Below, piece by piece: positions 15,401-26,699 of a DNA stretch of 64,000 nucleotides. The DNA is from Paulinella micropora (lineage: Eukaryota > Cercozoa > Imbricatea > Euglyphida): the NCBI GenBank assembly GCA_009731375.1, contig BJOX01000197.1:202438-266437 (forward strand). The letters run 5' to 3'. Both the position numbers and the translations under genes were made by a program. The notes below the pieces were generated by a model that did not search any database, had not been told where the DNA came from, and was given only the letters and a program-made list of their open reading frames with translations. Within the stretch, counting starts at the first letter, position 1, and each line of letters begins with the position of its first letter.

Positions 15401-16363
15401 CTCAACGCATTCAGTGTCGTCGGCAACTCTGAGAAGAGGATTGTTGTCTTCCACTGCCATCCTTCCCAGTACAACATGCTGGTGGAGGCTCTTTCAGCGA
15501 CTGGGTACCAACCATTGAAACGGTTTACTGGTACAAAAATAATCACAAATACGTGGGAGATGTCCAGAAGTGGATCAAGGCAGTGGAAATAATGTTGGTG
15601 GCCTTCAACCCGAAGCAGGCCTCCTTCGTCCTCAATCTCGCAGAACCCCGTCCTCCGTCACAACCTCTTCGTCGTCGAGGTACCGGTCAAGAAACAGCGC
15701 CATTCCTCCGACGGACAACGTGTGAACGTCTTCGAGAAGCCTACAGACCTGTCGAAGCAGATTTTGTCAACCATTCTTCCACCACTAAGCAATGTTCTTG
15801 TTGCATGGATGGGTTCGGGTTCCGAGGTGATCGGTGCTTTGGAGGCCGACATGCGAGTTACTGGGATCGACAGTGATGCAAAGCAGGTTGAGTTCGCGAA
15901 CTCTTGCGTGAAAGACTTCCTGAACCCAAACAAGAAGAAGAGCAGAAAGAAAAAGGCTACCAGTGAGGACGAAGTTGAGACGGACGATGAGGAGGAGGAG
16001 GAAAAAGACGCAGGCAAGTTCGACAAAGTTCTTGCGAAAAAGGGGCACATTGGCGGAAGTGAGAAGGGCTCGTCCAAGGCGGTCTGTTTCACGTGCAAAA
16101 AAGGCGTGGACCTCGAAGAAGATGACGTTGTGCACTGCGAACACGACAATCACTACTTGCACGGACCGTCGTACGCGGCCAGTTCGTCGTCTACCTCCGT
16201 TCCCCCGCCTTCGTGTTCAATCGTTTGTTTCGACTCCGTCCTCAACGGCTGTGTGAAAAACGATGGCCTCTCCATTCATGGTTACTTCTGCAACGACTCG
16301 TGCCACACGAAATGGCACAAGAATCAGGCTGCACTTCTTGCCCCCACTGAGGCCACGGAGTAA
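12433..16363 (+). pseudogene. DNA N6/N4-methyltransferase-like gene with zinc-finger-like C-terminus, damaged
   Basis: Exons I assign: 12433-12515, 12710-12794, 12995-13649, 13724-14986, 15098-15140, 15309-16363 (TAA); the first exon is not found. Domains in order: a Lys/Glu/Ser-rich nuclear-type tail (exon 3); a long helical charged region (exon 4); a methyltransferase part in which 'DCLCADLPYNIS' occupies the (D/N)PPY catalytic position, followed by 'YWYKNNHKYVG' and then 'VFEKPTDLSKQIL' with 'VLVAWMGSGSEVIGALEA' at the FxGxG SAM-binding motif (beta-class order, as in N6_N4_Mtase); an acidic linker; and a Cys/His cluster ('CFTCKKG', 'HCEHDNHYLHG', 'CNDSCHTKWH'), possibly PHD-like. Lesions: in-frame TAG at 14426; frame excursions at about 13870-13950 and 15512-15640, each a pair of compensating 1-base changes. 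It could be a live gene with sequence errors. Leu replaces the first Pro of PPY, so activity is uncertain. Confidence 0.72.
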
Positions 16364-17106
16364 TTTTTCAGTGATTTTCCCGGGAGTCAATCCCATTTAT
16401 GCAAAAAAGTGAGCATGCTGGGAAATGATTAAAGTGAACTTTTTTACTCTTGTTTTTTTTTTTTTTGTACATGTTTAAACCTGCATCCGGCATAACTTCC
16501 GGCCCCTCATTGTTTAGTTCTGACCTCTGTGTAAGTGGTTTGGGCTACCCACATGTGTGACTTTTATGCATAAAAGTGCTACTTTGAGCGATTCCAAATC
16601 TTACATGGCTTGTTTTCAACTGCTCAAACCTACTTTGCGTCACCCTTGTTCTTGTGGTCACGGTTTTTTCTAGGCTTTTCTGCTAGCGTTTACATATATT
16701 TTTGCATGTGAAAACAGGCATTTTAGTGGTACTACTGCGCGATCAAGTTTATGGAATCCTTATAAATATACTAGCTGTCAGCAAACACTTTAATTTTATG
16801 CACAAAAGAGCTAGCTGTAAGTCTAGTAAGCGAGGGAAGGCTGTTGCCGAAAAAAAAAAGGTAAAAAAGTTTGGTTCACAAAATTAAAACCCTGCCGAGA
16901 TAAACTAAATTTGTGACTTTTATGCATAAATGCTTTTTGCATTCCTTGAACTGACTCAGTAAATTGAATTCTGCTGCACTGACCGTACCGTTTCCAGACA
17001 CTAAAACAGTAACTTAGTGAAAAAAGTTGAATCAACACTATGTTAAATTAAAACTGAGGTACGTAATTATAAGTGGAAGCGACACTTAATCCATTTATGC
17101 ATAAAA
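12814..17106. repeat. Ten dispersed copies of palindrome TTTTATGCATAAAA
   Basis: Positions: 12814-12827, 12935-12948, 13685-13698, 15048-15061 (one mismatch), 15217-15230, 16395-16408 (diverged), 16562-16575, 16794-16807 (one mismatch), 16918-16931, 17093-17106. Four intact copies share the longer context 'gactTTTATGCATAAAA' or 'CTTTTATGCATAAAAGTG'. They fall in four of the five introns of the methyltransferase-like gene and in its 3' flank, never in its exons. Confidence 0.85.
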
Positions 17107-17167
17107 GTGCTACATTTACATTGACTAGAACAGCCACACAAGGATCAGCCGGGATGTGAAACTTAAA

Positions 17168-18462
17168 TTAGGTCTTTCGTAAATGCAACTTCTTCACTGA
17201 AAAAACTTTTAATTCAAAAATTCCGACCTGTCGTATCTTGTCCAATCTTTCAACCCTGGCGGGAAGCTGTTGACGGAGTTGAGTCAGTGTCAAAATACCC
17301 ACCGAAGCGTGCCACCCAGGTTCTTGCCCTGACTGCGCGTGCAGAGCTGCGTAAGGGCGGACGACGGGATTGCTGGCTAGCAACTGCTTCCGACAGCCAC
17401 TCAGCGTCGGCGGCAGAGCCCTCCCAGTCATCTGAAGTGCTGTCATCGTCACTGTCTGAGATGCACTGGAGTCGCTGCGAGCCATTTCTTCTGTTTCATC
17501 TCCATCTTGAGCTGCGTCCAGCTCCGCTTCCCCTCGACGCCTGCGCCTTGGCCGTGGTAACATTCTAGGACTCCTCGCCAGTGACCCTTCTCCAGGCCCA
17601 TCCCGACCTTTGCATCCTCCGCAGACATTGCTGAATCTCTTCTCTGCAAGCTTGCCTGTGACAATGCCTGCTCGCCCTGCGATGATTGTAGCTCCCTGTT
17701 GCCTTGCGACTCTGCCTCCTGGGAATCTTGGAGCGGATCACCCACGACTCCGTCCTCAACTGCTGCGCGAACAGCGACAAGCCAGTTCAAAACCGAAAGG
17801 CGCTTGCAGAGCTGGACGTTTCTGTCGAACTGTGGAAGAGCATCATTCTTGACTTGCAACTTGATCTCGAATGGAACAAGCCTGTTCTTCATGTCATCCT
17901 TGGAATCCTAGTATTCGGCTGTGCCAACAGAGTACATTCTTGCAGTTCCCAATTTAATGCTTGCGACAAGCTCCAGTAAAAAATTGTACGCTGCCTCGAC
18001 CTCTGGACCCCGAGGCTCAATCTTCTGTCCGACCAGTTCACGGGAGCTTTCGCCCAGGTTGTCACGACTGCGGGTCAGTAACAACAGCGTTTTCTGTACG
18101 TGTTGAAGATCCAACAGCATGAGGTCGCTCAAAGAATGCTTCGCGACGCTGCTGAGATTCGTTTCACATTTTTCTTCAGAGAACATCCTGGGGTCATGCT
18201 GAAACGCTCGCCAAGCAGGGTGGTTCACACTTCGCCAGTAGTTCAACAGCAGCAGGTGCAACGTCAGGACATGTGTGTACTCGTTGGCTTTGAAGTGCAA
18301 CAACACATGCAAAGCTCTGTGCAAGTAAACGATCTGCCTCTCATATGTGTTTTTGATGACCTCTGATCTCCTACTTTCGTTGAGTAGTACCTTCGTTGTA
18401 GGAGGTGCATTCAAATCGATCTGTCGACAGAGCACACATAACTCTGTGTGTGCAGTTTCCAC
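17168..18462 (-). pseudogene. Converging hypothetical gene, interrupted
   Basis: The minus strand reads 184 residues from 18462 to an in-frame TAG at 17908-17910, then continues in the same frame for about 150 residues to 17449. A different frame (17563-17168) continues with coding-like text ending 'ELKVFSVKKLHLRKT'. The first part is Leu-rich and helical ('LHLLLLNYWRSVNHPAWRAF', 'LLLDLQHVQKTLLLL'); the second is Gln/Ser/Glu-rich. I do not recognise the family. It converges on the methyltransferase-like gene and shows the same kind of damage. The AG before 'IDLNAPP' (about 18425) may be a splice acceptor. Confidence 0.45.
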
Positions 18463-18469
18463 TCGAAAG

Positions 18470-19070
18470 GAAATTTATTCGAATTGTGAGTTTGGATACA
18501 ACCCCAAGGGGTAATTACACAACGAACTCTTATTAAAGATCTCTACGGCGGCATTAAGTCCTGACTCCAGAGAGCAGGTGAAATATCAGTAAATAGCAGA
18601 GCGGTCACTTCGTTTATTTACGTAGATTTCTACTCAGTGTTTGGAGACTTGGGTTGCAAAGTACGGTCACGACTGAACGTAGATTGTGAGTTTGGTAAGC
18701 TTGCGCTACTTGAAACTGCTTGTGAAGCACTTGAAGGATGGCTTCAAGTCCAACTTGTAGTTCAAGTGTCCGGGCCAGGATTTGCATCTGGGTAAACTTG
18801 AAGCTTCATCGGTTCAAAGTGATCATTTTTCACCGGTTCACGTCCTTGTCAACAAATTTACCGCGGAGGCTATGACTGTGTCACGGTAAAAAGGACAAAA
18901 AGGCAGTGATATGGCCAGGGGAAAATGCAGCGATTCATAGCTGAATCTTTAAATTGATCGTTTGACGTCCGATTCAAGTTTCTGAACGAAATCGAAAACT
19001 AGTTAGTGAAGTCGAAACCTCGTGCAGAGGAGAATCTAACGGGCCGGTCAAAAATAGTGAAAAAGTCAAC
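18470..19070. other. Unannotated stretch
   Basis: About 600 bp with no ORF or repeat that I can support. Confidence 0.5.
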
Positions 19071-19545
19071 GGTGATGATTTTGGCCGGTCGTTAAAGTGC
19101 TCAGTCTGATAACTCTTATACGGCCGGTCGGGGCATGTAACTAATATTAATATAATATCGGTGAATATTATACAATATATATTTTTTCATTTTTGTCAAA
19201 ATTTTAAAATCAAGTTTCGGGGCAAATTTAACTGAAACATTTCGCTACTACAAATTTACGTTATTTTGTTAGAACTATATTAATGTAGTAATCAACATGA
19301 TGTTAATAGTTACATGCCCCGACCGGCAGTATAAGAGTTATCAAACTGAGCACTTTAACGACCGGCCAAAATCATCACCTATTAACATTGATTACTACAA
19401 TGTATTATAGTTCTAACAAAATAACGTAAAAATTTGTAGTAGCGAAATGTTTCAGTTAAATTTGCCCCGAAACTTGATTTTAAAATTTTGACAAAAATGG
19501 AAAAATATATATTGTATAATATTCACCGATATTATTAATATTATT
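19071..19545. repeat. Interleaved inverted repeats A-B-A'-B'
   Basis: Arm A 19071-19142 is the reverse complement of A' 19307-19379 (~72 bp, high identity; 'gaccggccaaaatcatcacc' at the A' end). Arm B 19144-19306 is the reverse complement of B' 19381-19545 (~160 bp, with a small indel). The order is A B A' B', not the usual nested A B B' A'. Strongly AT-rich. It may derive from a fold-back transposon. Confidence 0.85.
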
Positions 19546-20455
19546 AATAATGATATTACCGTGGCACCGTCCAAAATCAAAAAAGTTACACAAAATCCCG
19601 GCAGGAAAAAATTATTTTTTGTGAAGTTGATACTTGCTATATTAATACTTAAGCTTGACTCATGATACCAGGCGCTAGCAACTGAATAGTATTAATATTA
19701 ATAAAAATGCTGATGGCAAACACTGCTTAATACAATAACTCAGTGCCGCTCAGAGTCGTAGAGATGAGTTGATATTAATATTAATAACAAAAACCATACA
19801 TTCATTATGATCTATTAACTTCGACATACATTCATTATGATCCATTAACTTCGACTTTAGAGACTAAGATGACTTAACGGAGGCTAGATTATTCAAGTAA
19901 TAATCATAACTTGACTGAACCGGCTGATAATAACTAGTCTAAGAGGCGCCCTGATTCGAATACAAACTTTAATGAATTAATTCAACTACAAAAATTTCTG
20001 CGACGAGATGACATGATCCTTGGCATCTTCAGGATATTAACAAAGCCTCCGACTTACCAGCAAATTCCACATAGGTTCAGATAATGAAATTACTACTGAA
20101 CGACACTTAATTGGAAAAATCTTCCAACTTTGAAATCATTTTTCTCGATCAATATCGAGATGAGAATCATGATGCTGAGCATGACATTTGAAAACTCAGG
20201 ACAAACGTGAGCTTTCAACCGATGCTTCACTTGTCATGAACTACGATTGATAGAGACGGCCGAAATCAAAATTGAAGTGTTTAACTGATTGTGTCGTGAG
20301 TAACAAATGGAGCCAAGGGAGGATTAGTATACTTCCTTAGCACAAAAGTTTACCTGCGATACTGCATTTGTGCCATTCTACCAACTAGCATATAAATGCT
20401 GTAAAACTTCCAGTTATGCCTGCAATACATTATGGGCAGGTTTGAGCATCAGACG
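19546..20455. other. Unannotated AT-rich stretch with a 31-bp tandem duplication
   Basis: No gene seen. 'catacattcattatgatc' plus 'tattaacttcga' occurs twice in tandem at 19796-19857. Confidence 0.6.
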
Positions 20456-20476
20456 AGAACGAACCTTGGATGCGAC

Positions 20477-20516
<40 letters not shown>
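20456..20516. repeat. (ATT)n array
   Basis: ATT array immediately 5' of a SINE head. Confidence 0.9.
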
Positions 20517-20518
<2 letters not shown>

Positions 20519-20986
20519 GGACACCGTGATAGCCCAGTGGTCAAGTTCTACCATCTGGGCCCTGTCGCCAGTTCGATTCCCGTCGGTGCCACCAGNNNNN
20601 NNNNNNNNNNNNNNNNNNNNNNNNNNNNNNNNNNNNNNNNNNNNNNNNNNNNNNNNNNNNNNNNNNNNNNNNNNNNNNNNNNNNNNNNNNNNNNNNNNNN
20701 NNNNNNNNNNNNNNNNNNNNNNNNNNNNNNNNNNNNNNNNNNNNNNNNNNNNNNNNNNNNNNNNNNNNNNNNNNNNNNNNNNNNNNNNNNNNNNNNNNNN
20801 NNNNNNNNNNNNNNNNNNNNNNNNNNNNNNNNNNNNNNNNNNNNNNNTGGTCTGTCTGGAAGGCTTGGAGCTGCCTTGCGGGGGTGTCAGTAAAGCCTAT
20901 CGTCAAATCTTCGTACTCCCCTCGCGGGTGAGACGATGGAGGCACATGTGCAGAAATGCATTCGCCATTGACTGAGAAGCACTATT
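20517..20986 (+). mobile_element. tRNA-derived SINE-1 copy, interrupted by gap 20596-20847
   Basis: Head 20517-20595 has A-box-like TAGCCCAGTGG and B-box-like GTTCGATTCCC, ending GGTGCCACCA like a tRNA acceptor end. The body resumes at 20848 and ends 'agaagcactatta'. Confidence 0.85.
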
Positions 20987-21058
20987 ANNNNNNNNNNATA
21001 ATAATAAGAATAATTATTATTATTATTACTATTACTATTATTATTATTATTATTATTT

Positions 21059-21325
21059 TGGACACCGTGATAGCCCAGTGGTCAAGTTCTACCATCTGGG
21101 CCCTGTCGCCAGTTCGATTCCCGTCGGTGTTACCAGTATTTTCATTGAACATACCGATCCGTCTGGACCAGTATTTTCATTGAACATACCGGCCCGTCTG
21201 GAAGTGTTGGAACTGCCCTTGCGGGGGTGTCATTAGAGCTTATCGTCAATTCTTCGTACTCCCCTCACGGGTGAGATGATGGAGGCGCATGTGCAGAAAT
21301 GCATCAGCCATTGACAGAGAAGCAC

Positions 21326-21327
<2 letters not shown>
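21059..21327 (+). mobile_element. tRNA-derived SINE-1, full length
   Basis: tRNA-like head 21059-21135 (A box TAGCCCAGTGG, B box GTTCGATTCCC), then the body with a short internal duplication of 'accagtattttcattgaaca', and the tail 'gacagagaagcactatta' leading into an ATT array. Confidence 0.9.
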
Positions 21328-21367
<40 letters not shown>

Positions 21368-21420
21368 CATTATTATTACTATTATTACTGATACTATCAT
21401 CATCATCATCATCATCATGC
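21328..21420. repeat. (ATT)n/(ATC)n array
   Basis: SINE tail array. Confidence 0.9.
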
Positions 21421-21668
21421 CCCTTGGCAGAGATGTCAGGGTGCACGGGTCCCAGACGTGCTGAAACACAAGCTTAGTACACATCTTGTTAGGTAGATAG
21501 AAACTTACAGGAAAGTACAAACTAGGATAACACAGGTGAGCAGCATTGAGTATGCAACTTGGCATACTTTCTTGATAATAAATACTCTTGTACTTACTCT
21601 TACACTCATATACTGCCTATTGACCCAGCAGCTTACAGGCTAGCTGGTCGAGTTAGCTTAGTTAGTTC

Positions 21669-22127
21669 CTATGAACCGAACCCCAAACTCGCTGGCAACG
21701 GAATGCCCAGGGGCCCCAGCCCGCTCCAGTTCTGCGTCTGTTCTCTGTCGATCGGACTCAGCACAGAATTTGAAACCACAGTCCATTCGCCGTCCGGGTC
21801 GTCCACCAGCCGCAAGCGGACAATGTCTTGTTCGTAGCCTCCCCTGGTTGTCCCTATTGAGTGTCCCTGCTGATGCTGTAACCGCTGGTCGTAATCATTG
21901 TCTTTGGTTTTTTGGTCTGGGGTTGTGCTTGGGTGTTGTTGTTGGTCTTCCCCACCACGAAGGTGTGAGAGAGTGATCTTGGCTTGAGTGTGTTGAGTGT
22001 CCAGTTTCGCGTTGTGGGGCTCATGCATGCCGGCTGCGTGTGAGGTGTCGAACAATTGCTCATGAAGATTCGACACTGGAGCGCGAGAAAGAGTTGGATG
22101 CGACGGACAAGACTGCTCCTCCTCCAT
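21669..22127 (-). CDS. Hypothetical ORF or exon, 152 residues
   Basis: Minus-strand ORF beginning MEEEQSCPSHP just after an array and an AG ('cctagtcATG'), which looks like other exon edges in this window. It is Gln/His/Asp-rich in the middle ('GGEDQQQHPSTTPDQKTKDN') and ends 'LRLVDDPDGEWTVVSNSVLS' with a short tail. Family not recognised. It could be an exon, a transposon ORF1 fragment, or chance. Confidence 0.3.
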   Translation of the reverse strand: MEEEQSCPSHPTLSRAPVSNLHEQLFDTSHAAGMHEPHNAKLDTQHTQAKITLSHLRGGEDQQQHPSTTPDQKTKDNDYDQRLQHQQGHSIGTTRGGYEQDIVRLRLVDDPDGEWTVVSNSVLSPIDREQTQNWSGLGPLGIPLPASLGFGS

Positions 22128-22137
22128 GACTAGGTAG

Positions 22138-22235
22138 GTAGACAGACAGATGGATAGATAGATAGATAGATAGGTAGGTAGGTAGGTAGGTAGGTAGGTA
22201 GGTAGATAGGTAGATAGATAGATAGATAGATAGAG
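22138..22235. repeat. GATA/GGTA array
   Basis: Tetranucleotide array. Confidence 0.95.
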
Positions 22236-22737
22236 CGAGAGCTCCTACAACAGAGAACAAAGCACGGTATGCATACAACACATACATATACATACACGGA
22301 CGCACACACAAAATGCGATGTAAATATAACAAACATCGTAGGCAGATAAAGCATACAGACACTTACAAACATACGTATAATTTTGCATGAAAGCGAAAAT
22401 TATGAGAACCATAATCCACACTTTCATGATACAAAACACTTGAATGCCAATTAAAAAAAGTATGAAAACTATAAAGTGCATATTCACACGCGACTGGAAC
22501 TATGTCTTGCTCAAAGCAGTCAAGCATGACAATCACGAAGCATAACCACTATGCATACACCATTTCACAGAATATCACCTCGTAATCCTCTTGGAGGAAA
22601 CCCGAACCAACACATGCCAATAAAGACAAGAGGCCACAGATCAAACATGCGCCTCCGACTTATTACATACCTCAAGTCCTATGCGGATGGCATCCCAAAA
22701 CAGTCACATGTACCCACTCATGAACTGACAGGAGGGG
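22236..22737. other. Unannotated stretch
   Basis: Unique sequence without a supportable gene. A gap follows at 22738-22799. Confidence 0.5.
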
Positions 22738-22799
22738 NNNNNNNNNNNNNNNNNNNNNNNNNNNNNNNNNNNNNNNNNNNNNNNNNNNNNNNNNNNNNN

Positions 22800-23201
22800 G
22801 GGGAGGGAGAGAGAAGGCGAGTGAAAGAGGCAGAGGCTGCTGCAAAAGGAATCCATTTAGTAAATCCTAGCTTTAGGCTATCGATTTGTATGAAGAAAAA
22901 GAATTGTACAAACCTAGAAATAGCACAACTTTTACACAAAAAGAATTAAGACCAAAAAATAGGAGAGCAGGATGTAACAGAGTAGGAGAAGGAGGAGGGG
23001 AGAAGAAGAAGAAGAAGAAGAGGAGGAGGAGATGGAGGAGGAGCAGGAGCAGGAGGAGGAGCAGGAGGAGGAGAAGAAGAAGAAGAAGAAGAAGAAGAAG
23101 GAGGAGGAGGAGGAGCAGGAGGAGGAAGAGAAGAAGACGACGACGACGACACAAAAGAAGAAGGAGAAGAAGAAGTAGAAGAAGAATGATAATAATGATA
23201 C

Positions 23202-23277
<76 letters not shown>
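22800..23277. repeat. Purine-rich AGG/AAG array then (AAT)n
   Basis: 22981-23180 is almost pure purine on the plus strand; 23200-23277 is AAT, the reverse-strand tail of the adjoining SINE. Confidence 0.9.
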
Positions 23278-23386
23278 GTGCTTCTCTGTCAATTGCTGAT
23301 GCATTTCTGCACATGCGCCTCCATCGTCTCACCCGTGAGGGGAGTACGAAGAATTGACGATAAGCTCTAATGACACCCCCGCAAGG
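23278..23386 (-). mobile_element. SINE-1 copy, 3' part
   Basis: Reverse complement of the SINE body from 'agtgcttctctgtcaatt' to the gap at 23387. Confidence 0.85.
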
Positions 23387-24292
23387 NNNNNNNNNNNNNN
23401 NNNNNNNNNNNNNNNNNNNNNNNNNNNNNNNNNNNNNNNNNNNNNNNNNNNNNNNNNNNNNNNNNNNNNNNNNNNNNNNNNNNNNNNNNNNNNNNNNNNN
23501 NNNNNNNNNNNNNNNNNNNNNNNNNNNNNNNNNNNNNNNNNNNNNNNNNNNNNNNNNNNNNNNNNNNNNNNNNNNNNNNNNNNNNNNNNNNNNNNNNNNN
23601 NNNNNNNNNNNNNNNNNNNNNNNNNNNNNNNNNNNNNNNNNNNNNNNNNNNNNNNNNNNNNNNNNNNNNNNNNNNNNNNNNNNNNNNNNNNNNNNNNNNN
23701 NNNNNNNNNNNNNNNNNNNNNNNNNNNNNNNNNNNNNNNNNNNNNNNNNNNNNNNNNNNNNNNNNNNNNNNNNNNNNNNNNNNNNNNNNNNNNNNNNNNN
23801 NNNNNNNNNNNNNNNNNNNNNNNNNNNNNNNNNNNNNNNNNNNNNNNNNNNNNNNNNNNNNNNNNNNNNNNNNNNNNNNNNNNNNNNNNNNNNNNNNNNN
23901 NNNNNNNNNNNNNNNNNNNNNNNNNNNNNNNNNNNNNNNNNNNNNNNNNNNNNNNNNNNNNNNNNNNNNNNNNNNNNNNNNNNNNNNNNNNNNNNNNNNN
24001 NNNNNNNNNNNNNNNNNNNNNNNNNNNNNNNNNNNNNNNNNNNNNNNNNNNNNNNNNNNNNNNNNNNNNNNNNNNNNNNNNNNNNNNNNNNNNNNNNNNN
24101 NNNNNNNNNNNNNNNNNNNNNNNNNNNNNNNNNNNNNNNNNNNNNNNNNNNNNNNNNNNNNNNNNNNNNNNNNNNNNNNNNNNNNNNNNNNNNNNNNNNN
24201 NNNNNNNNNNNNNNNNNNNNNNNNNNNNNNNNNNNNNNNNNNNNNNNNNNNNNNNNNNNNNNNNNNNNNNNNNNNNNNNNNNNNNNNNNNNN
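23387..24292. other. Assembly gap (N)
   Basis: 906-bp N run between a SINE and repeat D. Confidence 0.99.
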
Positions 24293-24742
24293 GGGTACCT
24301 TGCAGGAAATCAACTACAAATGATTGATCTTCCCCGCGTGAGAGCTCCACGAGACTGGGTAGGTCCCGCATGGAGGTACTCACAGGGGTAGCAGACATTT
24401 CATGCTGTCTGCCAGCGCATGAGGACGTTTTGTGGTAAGTGTCTGGGACGCCTCGAAACCCGTCACCACCCCTAGATCGCGGAATGTAAATACCCCTTTG
24501 ATCCCACGTGGTGTATGTCTTATAAAAAACAACACAACGACATGGCCTCGGAACCAACACAACAGAATAGCCTCGGAACCGACATCGACATAGCCTCGGA
24601 ACCCACACAACAACAGAGCATAGCCTCGGAACCAACACAACAACATAGCTTCGGAACCAACACAACGACATAGCCTCGAAACCAGTGGGAAGAGGCCCAA
24701 CCACCTCCTCTTCCTGTGGGGTGCCATACTGTGCACCCCTCC

Positions 24743-24745
<3 letters not shown>
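24293..24745 (+). repeat. Repeat family D copy
   Basis: Matches 1272-1742 with a shorter 'cctcggaacc' minisatellite (about five units at 24540-24682). Confidence 0.85.

Positions 24746-24806
<61 letters not shown>
24746..24806. repeat. (AAT)n array
   Basis: Array between repeat D and a minus-strand SINE. Confidence 0.95.
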
Positions 24807-24808
<2 letters not shown>

Positions 24809-25005
24809 CTTCTCTGTCAATGGCTGATGCATTTCTGCACATGCGCCTCCATCGTCTCACCCGTGAGGGGAGTACGAAGAATTGACGATAAGCTCTAATG
24901 ACACCCCCGCAAGGGCAGTTCCAACACTTCCAGACGGGCCAGTATGTTCAATGAAAATACTGGTCCAGAAATAGACCGGTATGTTCAATGAAAATACTGG
25001 TGGCA
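24807..25005 (-). mobile_element. SINE-1 copy, head lost in gap
   Basis: Reverse complement of the SINE body and tail, including the duplicated 'tgttcaatgaaaatactggt' also seen at 29600. The head lies in gap 25006-25691. Confidence 0.85.
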
Positions 25006-25691
25006 NNNNNNNNNNNNNNNNNNNNNNNNNNNNNNNNNNNNNNNNNNNNNNNNNNNNNNNNNNNNNNNNNNNNNNNNNNNNNNNNNNNNNNNNNNNNNNN
25101 NNNNNNNNNNNNNNNNNNNNNNNNNNNNNNNNNNNNNNNNNNNNNNNNNNNNNNNNNNNNNNNNNNNNNNNNNNNNNNNNNNNNNNNNNNNNNNNNNNNN
25201 NNNNNNNNNNNNNNNNNNNNNNNNNNNNNNNNNNNNNNNNNNNNNNNNNNNNNNNNNNNNNNNNNNNNNNNNNNNNNNNNNNNNNNNNNNNNNNNNNNNN
25301 NNNNNNNNNNNNNNNNNNNNNNNNNNNNNNNNNNNNNNNNNNNNNNNNNNNNNNNNNNNNNNNNNNNNNNNNNNNNNNNNNNNNNNNNNNNNNNNNNNNN
25401 NNNNNNNNNNNNNNNNNNNNNNNNNNNNNNNNNNNNNNNNNNNNNNNNNNNNNNNNNNNNNNNNNNNNNNNNNNNNNNNNNNNNNNNNNNNNNNNNNNNN
25501 NNNNNNNNNNNNNNNNNNNNNNNNNNNNNNNNNNNNNNNNNNNNNNNNNNNNNNNNNNNNNNNNNNNNNNNNNNNNNNNNNNNNNNNNNNNNNNNNNNNN
25601 NNNNNNNNNNNNNNNNNNNNNNNNNNNNNNNNNNNNNNNNNNNNNNNNNNNNNNNNNNNNNNNNNNNNNNNNNNNNNNNNNNNNNNNNNNN
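25006..25691. other. Assembly gap (N)
   Basis: 686-bp N run. Confidence 0.99.
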
Positions 25692-25933
25692 AAGCCGAGG
25701 TTATTCCGCAGTCCCAGCAACCTCTTGCAAGACGTCACCGAATGTGCAAGTGCATACACCAAGCGCGAATAATAATAATAATAATAATACTATATCTGAG
25801 GCGTACTGATGCAGCTAATGGCATATCCTCAACGGACATAAGCCTCCAATACCCTTGTTCGAGGTCCTCCACCCCCCCGTGTCAGTCTCTCGCCTGATGA
25901 TCGGGGCCACCGATGGAGCTCCTGAGGGCAAGA
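25692..25933 (+). repeat. Repeat family C pieces
   Basis: 25692-25767 matches 738-815; after a short AAT array, 25790-25933 matches 590-735. The two parts are therefore in permuted order relative to the copy at 583. Confidence 0.75.
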
Positions 25934-25934
25934 G

Positions 25935-26625
<691 letters not shown>

Positions 26626-26699
26626 GTTAATATTTTCAATATAAATTATTTAATTTTCAACACTTTAATATTTTTAATAATTTAATTTTATTATTCATA

